Position numbers and translations under genes: made by a program. DNA of 64,000 bases from Thuidium tamariscinum (Eukaryota; Streptophyta; Bryopsida; Hypnales; Thuidiaceae). The stretch's first letter is position 1, and each line of letters begins with the position of its first letter. Location of the stretch: positions 24,196,347-24,260,346 of the forward strand of contig OX344753.2 in NCBI GenBank assembly GCA_947034885.2. Reading direction: 5' to 3'. The notes under the pieces are model-generated. The model had not been told where the DNA came from, did not search any database, and saw only the letters and a program-made list of their open reading frames with translations. Below are positions 60,938 through 64,000 of the stretch, in pieces.

Positions 60938-61554
60938 TACAATAAGTGTAAATTCTATAATTATTGCATGAAATACTTCGATTGTATAATATATTTAGGA
61001 AAGTTGAATGTCAACAATAGTTAGTAAAGGTAATGATGTCTTTACCAAGGCTAGAGGATGTGAATAGAATGTAGATGTTTTGAAGGTTGTGTACTTGTGT
61101 TCTTGTGGTTTTTGGAAATTTGTGAAGGCATTTAGTACCCTCGCAAAGCCATTGATTATATTCATAAGGAATGATCATCCTTAGATATAGTAGGTTGAGC
61201 AAGAGGCAACCTTTCAACAATTAAAGGAGTGTCTATCAAGGATATGAAATGTGTATTGTGTGGAAGTACCCAGAGCAATGCTAATGTGGGATTTTATTTA
61301 TGTATATTCTATAGAATGAGATTTATAGTGTTTGAGTCTTCTACTACAAGAAGTCTTTGTCAATTTGTCATTGTGTCTATATTGTATCTTGAAAGGTGGT
61401 CAATCATTATAGTTTTCTATTGAGTTTTCACAGTCAATATTTTTGGATTCTCATGTATAGTTTTTTCCAATTAATGTGAAAGGATCTTCAACATTGGTAA
61501 AGGAGGAAAGTAATGGGATATTTCAAAGTGAAGCTATTTATTAAATTTGTATAT

Positions 61555-62285
61555 GGGTCATTGCAAGAAACACCTGTCCTATTTCATGTCACAATTTGAA
61601 CCACTTTTTTGTTGTCTACAATAACTTTTGGAGATTAAGTCCAATGAAAATGAAATTTTTATTGAACATACCTAACTTGAAGTTTATTAGATCCCTTATT
61701 TTTCAAAAATTTAAAAAAATCATTTTATATTTAAAAAACATTTTCGTTGAACGTCACAAAATTAAGTTTATGGTTATCATTACGTTCGCAGTGTCTAAAT
61801 TTAATGATTTCAAGACGAAACTTTAATGATCTATTTGCATAGGTGTAAAACCTATGAATTCCAAAAAAAATCTAAAAATATGTTTTTTTATGTCCTCCAC
61901 ATGAGTACAAATTTTTTTTCGTGGCACGCAATTTTTGAACATTGATGATGGTTCTAAGATCATTCCTTTGGTCAAATCTCATCAAAATCAACTTTCTTCA
62001 AATGGACAATTTTTATTTTTTCTTAAAATTGATTTTCCTATTTTTTACAAATTAAAATGTCGAAGTACTAATTTTCATGAGATTTTGCACTTTTCTGGAT
62101 TTCCTACTTAGAGATTTTTCCTATGCTTTTCCTTTCTAGGGTATATTTTTCTTAAAGGTTTACACATTAAACATATTTTTCACTTTTTTTAAAACTTGTT
62201 TTTCTAATTTTAAAGTACTCCCGAAAAAAAAAAGACTATGTTGCAAAACGCTATGCTTTTTGGTAGGTGTTTCTTGCAACGACCC
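61555..62285 (+). mobile_element. GGGTCATTGC-family MITE, 731 bp, ATAT duplication
   Basis: Ends are GGGTCATTGCAAGAAACACC and GGTGTTTCTTGCAACGACCC, flanked by ATAT (61551-61554, 62286-62289). Closest in internal sequence to the 23092 copy. Confidence 0.93.
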
Positions 62286-64000
62286 ATATGCATCATATGT
62301 ACCTAGATGTTTGTTTATTTTTCTTACAATTGAAATGTTGTCAATGTCAAGTGTTAGTAGTAATGAAGGCAATTTTTGCCCTATGATAGAGATCACAAGC
62401 CACCTAGTTTTATTGTTAGACAAGATCCCAAGTAAGATCTACTTTGACTCCATTGCTATTAGATTGTTGTATAGATTAGTATTTTGGCCATTGTTAAAAT
62501 GTTAGGCCTTATGTTGCATTGAAGGTTGATCATTGTTAATAGAATTATTTATAAGGTGTATTTACATCTTATTATATTAGTGTTGAATTGTTGATTAGAA
62601 GTGGGTTCCATTTCATTCAAGTTTTGGGATGCAAGATACACTGATATGTTACTAGTGATATGCTACTAGTGTCCCTTGTATTGTTGCTACAACGAAAATA
62701 AAAATAAAAATAATTTTCTAATTTTTTAGAATAAAAAATAACTCAAAAATGCATAACTTTTTTACCATGAGTTAAAATGCCACAAAACAAAGCCCACGCA
62801 CCCTTCTTTGCTAAGGGCTTTCTAACAGTATCAAGAACATGACTAGAAGATGCATGGTCCAAGAGATCTCAATGTGACAAACAAAACAAAACAAAACAAT
62901 CAACTTGTCTTAAGGTATAGGCTAGCATGCCTTGTGCCATTGCCTTAGTCAAAATCAAAGTAAACGTAATTTTTTAATTTTTTAATCCATACAAACTTTG
63001 AATTCAATAAATTTTTCATTGTAAGTGGAAATGCCACAAAACAAGACTTGTACACCCTTCCTTGTTGAGAGTTTTCCAATAGTATCAAGAATGCAACTTA
63101 GGGATGCACGATCCAGGAGATCTCAACGTGACAAACAAACAAAACAAGCAAATAATGTATTGTAAGGTATTGATAGTTATTGTTGCATTATTATTATTAT
63201 TATTATTATTATTTTATTTACACATGTTTGTAACATTTTAGCATGATACAACTTTAGCTCAATGTGTATATTTAACAAGTCATATTTCAACATCAAAAGA
63301 TCAATTTTAAGACCTTCCTAATAGTACAATAAATGGTGAATTTGAACAAAAATTACTTTTATAATTGATTATTGTAGATCTATATCAAAATTATGCAAAG
63401 ATCTTGTATTCATTAAAAGATCTTCATCCATTGCCTTTCTTTTGAGTGTCCTTTGCTCCTTTTGTTTCCCCCTAAAACGCAAGGATTGTTTATATGTCCA
63501 TTTTATCCTCCAAGTTTCATTTGGCCAAAAAAATGATCTAATTTTAATACATGATTCTAATTTGTGAGAAAGCAAAGTTCTTAGAATTTGAAAACCCTAC
63601 AAAAATTTTTAAAAATCATTGTAGAAATAGAGACGGTAGGAATCTATGTAAAACTAATTTGTCCCTTGATTGGAGAATAGGACTTTAACAATTAATGGAT
63701 TCCTATGTGTAGTTGTGAAATTAGGTAGAATACCTACAATACGTATGCTAATTTCTCTAAGATTGCTAATGTGAACTCTTAGTTTTACTCATAATTTGCT
63801 TAAAGAAGTTGAATTGTCTTGTGCATTTGTTGTGTCTAAGAAACTCAAAAAATTGTAAAGTAGACCAATATCAAGGGGGGGAATCTCGTGAAGTGCGAGT
63901 GATGAACACAAAAATTCACAAGTGGGACTCCTTAAAAGACATGAAGAAAATCTATAGATTATTCCCATTTTTGCTTTCAAGGGGGTAGTAGTAGGTGTAT
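62286..64000. other. AT-rich terminal stretch; direct duplication and (ATT)n
   Basis: A roughly 120-base block beginning ATGCCACAAAAC at 62777 recurs at 63031 (period 254) at moderate identity. An (ATT)n microsatellite lies near 63187-63215. No coding sequence is supported. Confidence 0.55.

Overview
The window looks like nuclear DNA of a plant-lineage (streptophyte) organism, probably a non-seed plant. The evidence is an intron-rich gene for a plant-type MCTP protein (four C2 domains plus the plant PRT_C membrane domain), a decayed plant-type SET methyltransferase gene with GT-AG introns, and AT-rich intergenic DNA packed with plant-style transposable elements. In angiosperms most MCTP genes have few or no introns; here the gene has 14, which is why I lean to a non-seed plant. 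I cannot name the species. Layout: 1-4000 is a long inverted repeat holding a 2.05 kb LTR-like insertion. 4000-7900 is AT-rich and nearly empty. 7979-8427 is a PIF/Harbinger-type MITE upstream of the only intact gene. 9116-18976 is the MCTP gene: 15 coding exons, 1006 codons, all junctions in phase. 19000-22100 has no gene I can support. 22108-25010 holds three copies of an abundant 731-733 bp terminal-inverted-repeat family, called here the GGGTCATTGC family. 25240-33485 holds two halves of a decayed DDE-type transposase separated by about 5 kb of motif-rich DNA. 33500-38200 holds further MITEs, including a large head-to-head palindrome. 38200-40700 is a pyrimidine-rich block. 43625-55845, on the minus strand, is a multi-exon pre-SET/SET/post-SET methyltransferase pseudogene with at least four elements in its exons or at an exon edge. 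56282-58772 is a candidate 5' LTR with TATA box, poly(A) signal and primer-binding site. 58800-64000 is AT-rich with two more MITEs. How the parts relate: the MCTP gene probably encodes an ER/plasmodesma membrane tether. The SET locus would have been a Su(var)3-9-class histone H3K9 methyltransferase, a family that silences transposons, and here it is itself dissected by transposons. Target-site duplications at most insertions allow the original exon to be read across each element, which gives a relative chronology. The GGGTCATTGC family (4-bp duplications) and the transposase remnant may belong together, but the window does not prove it.
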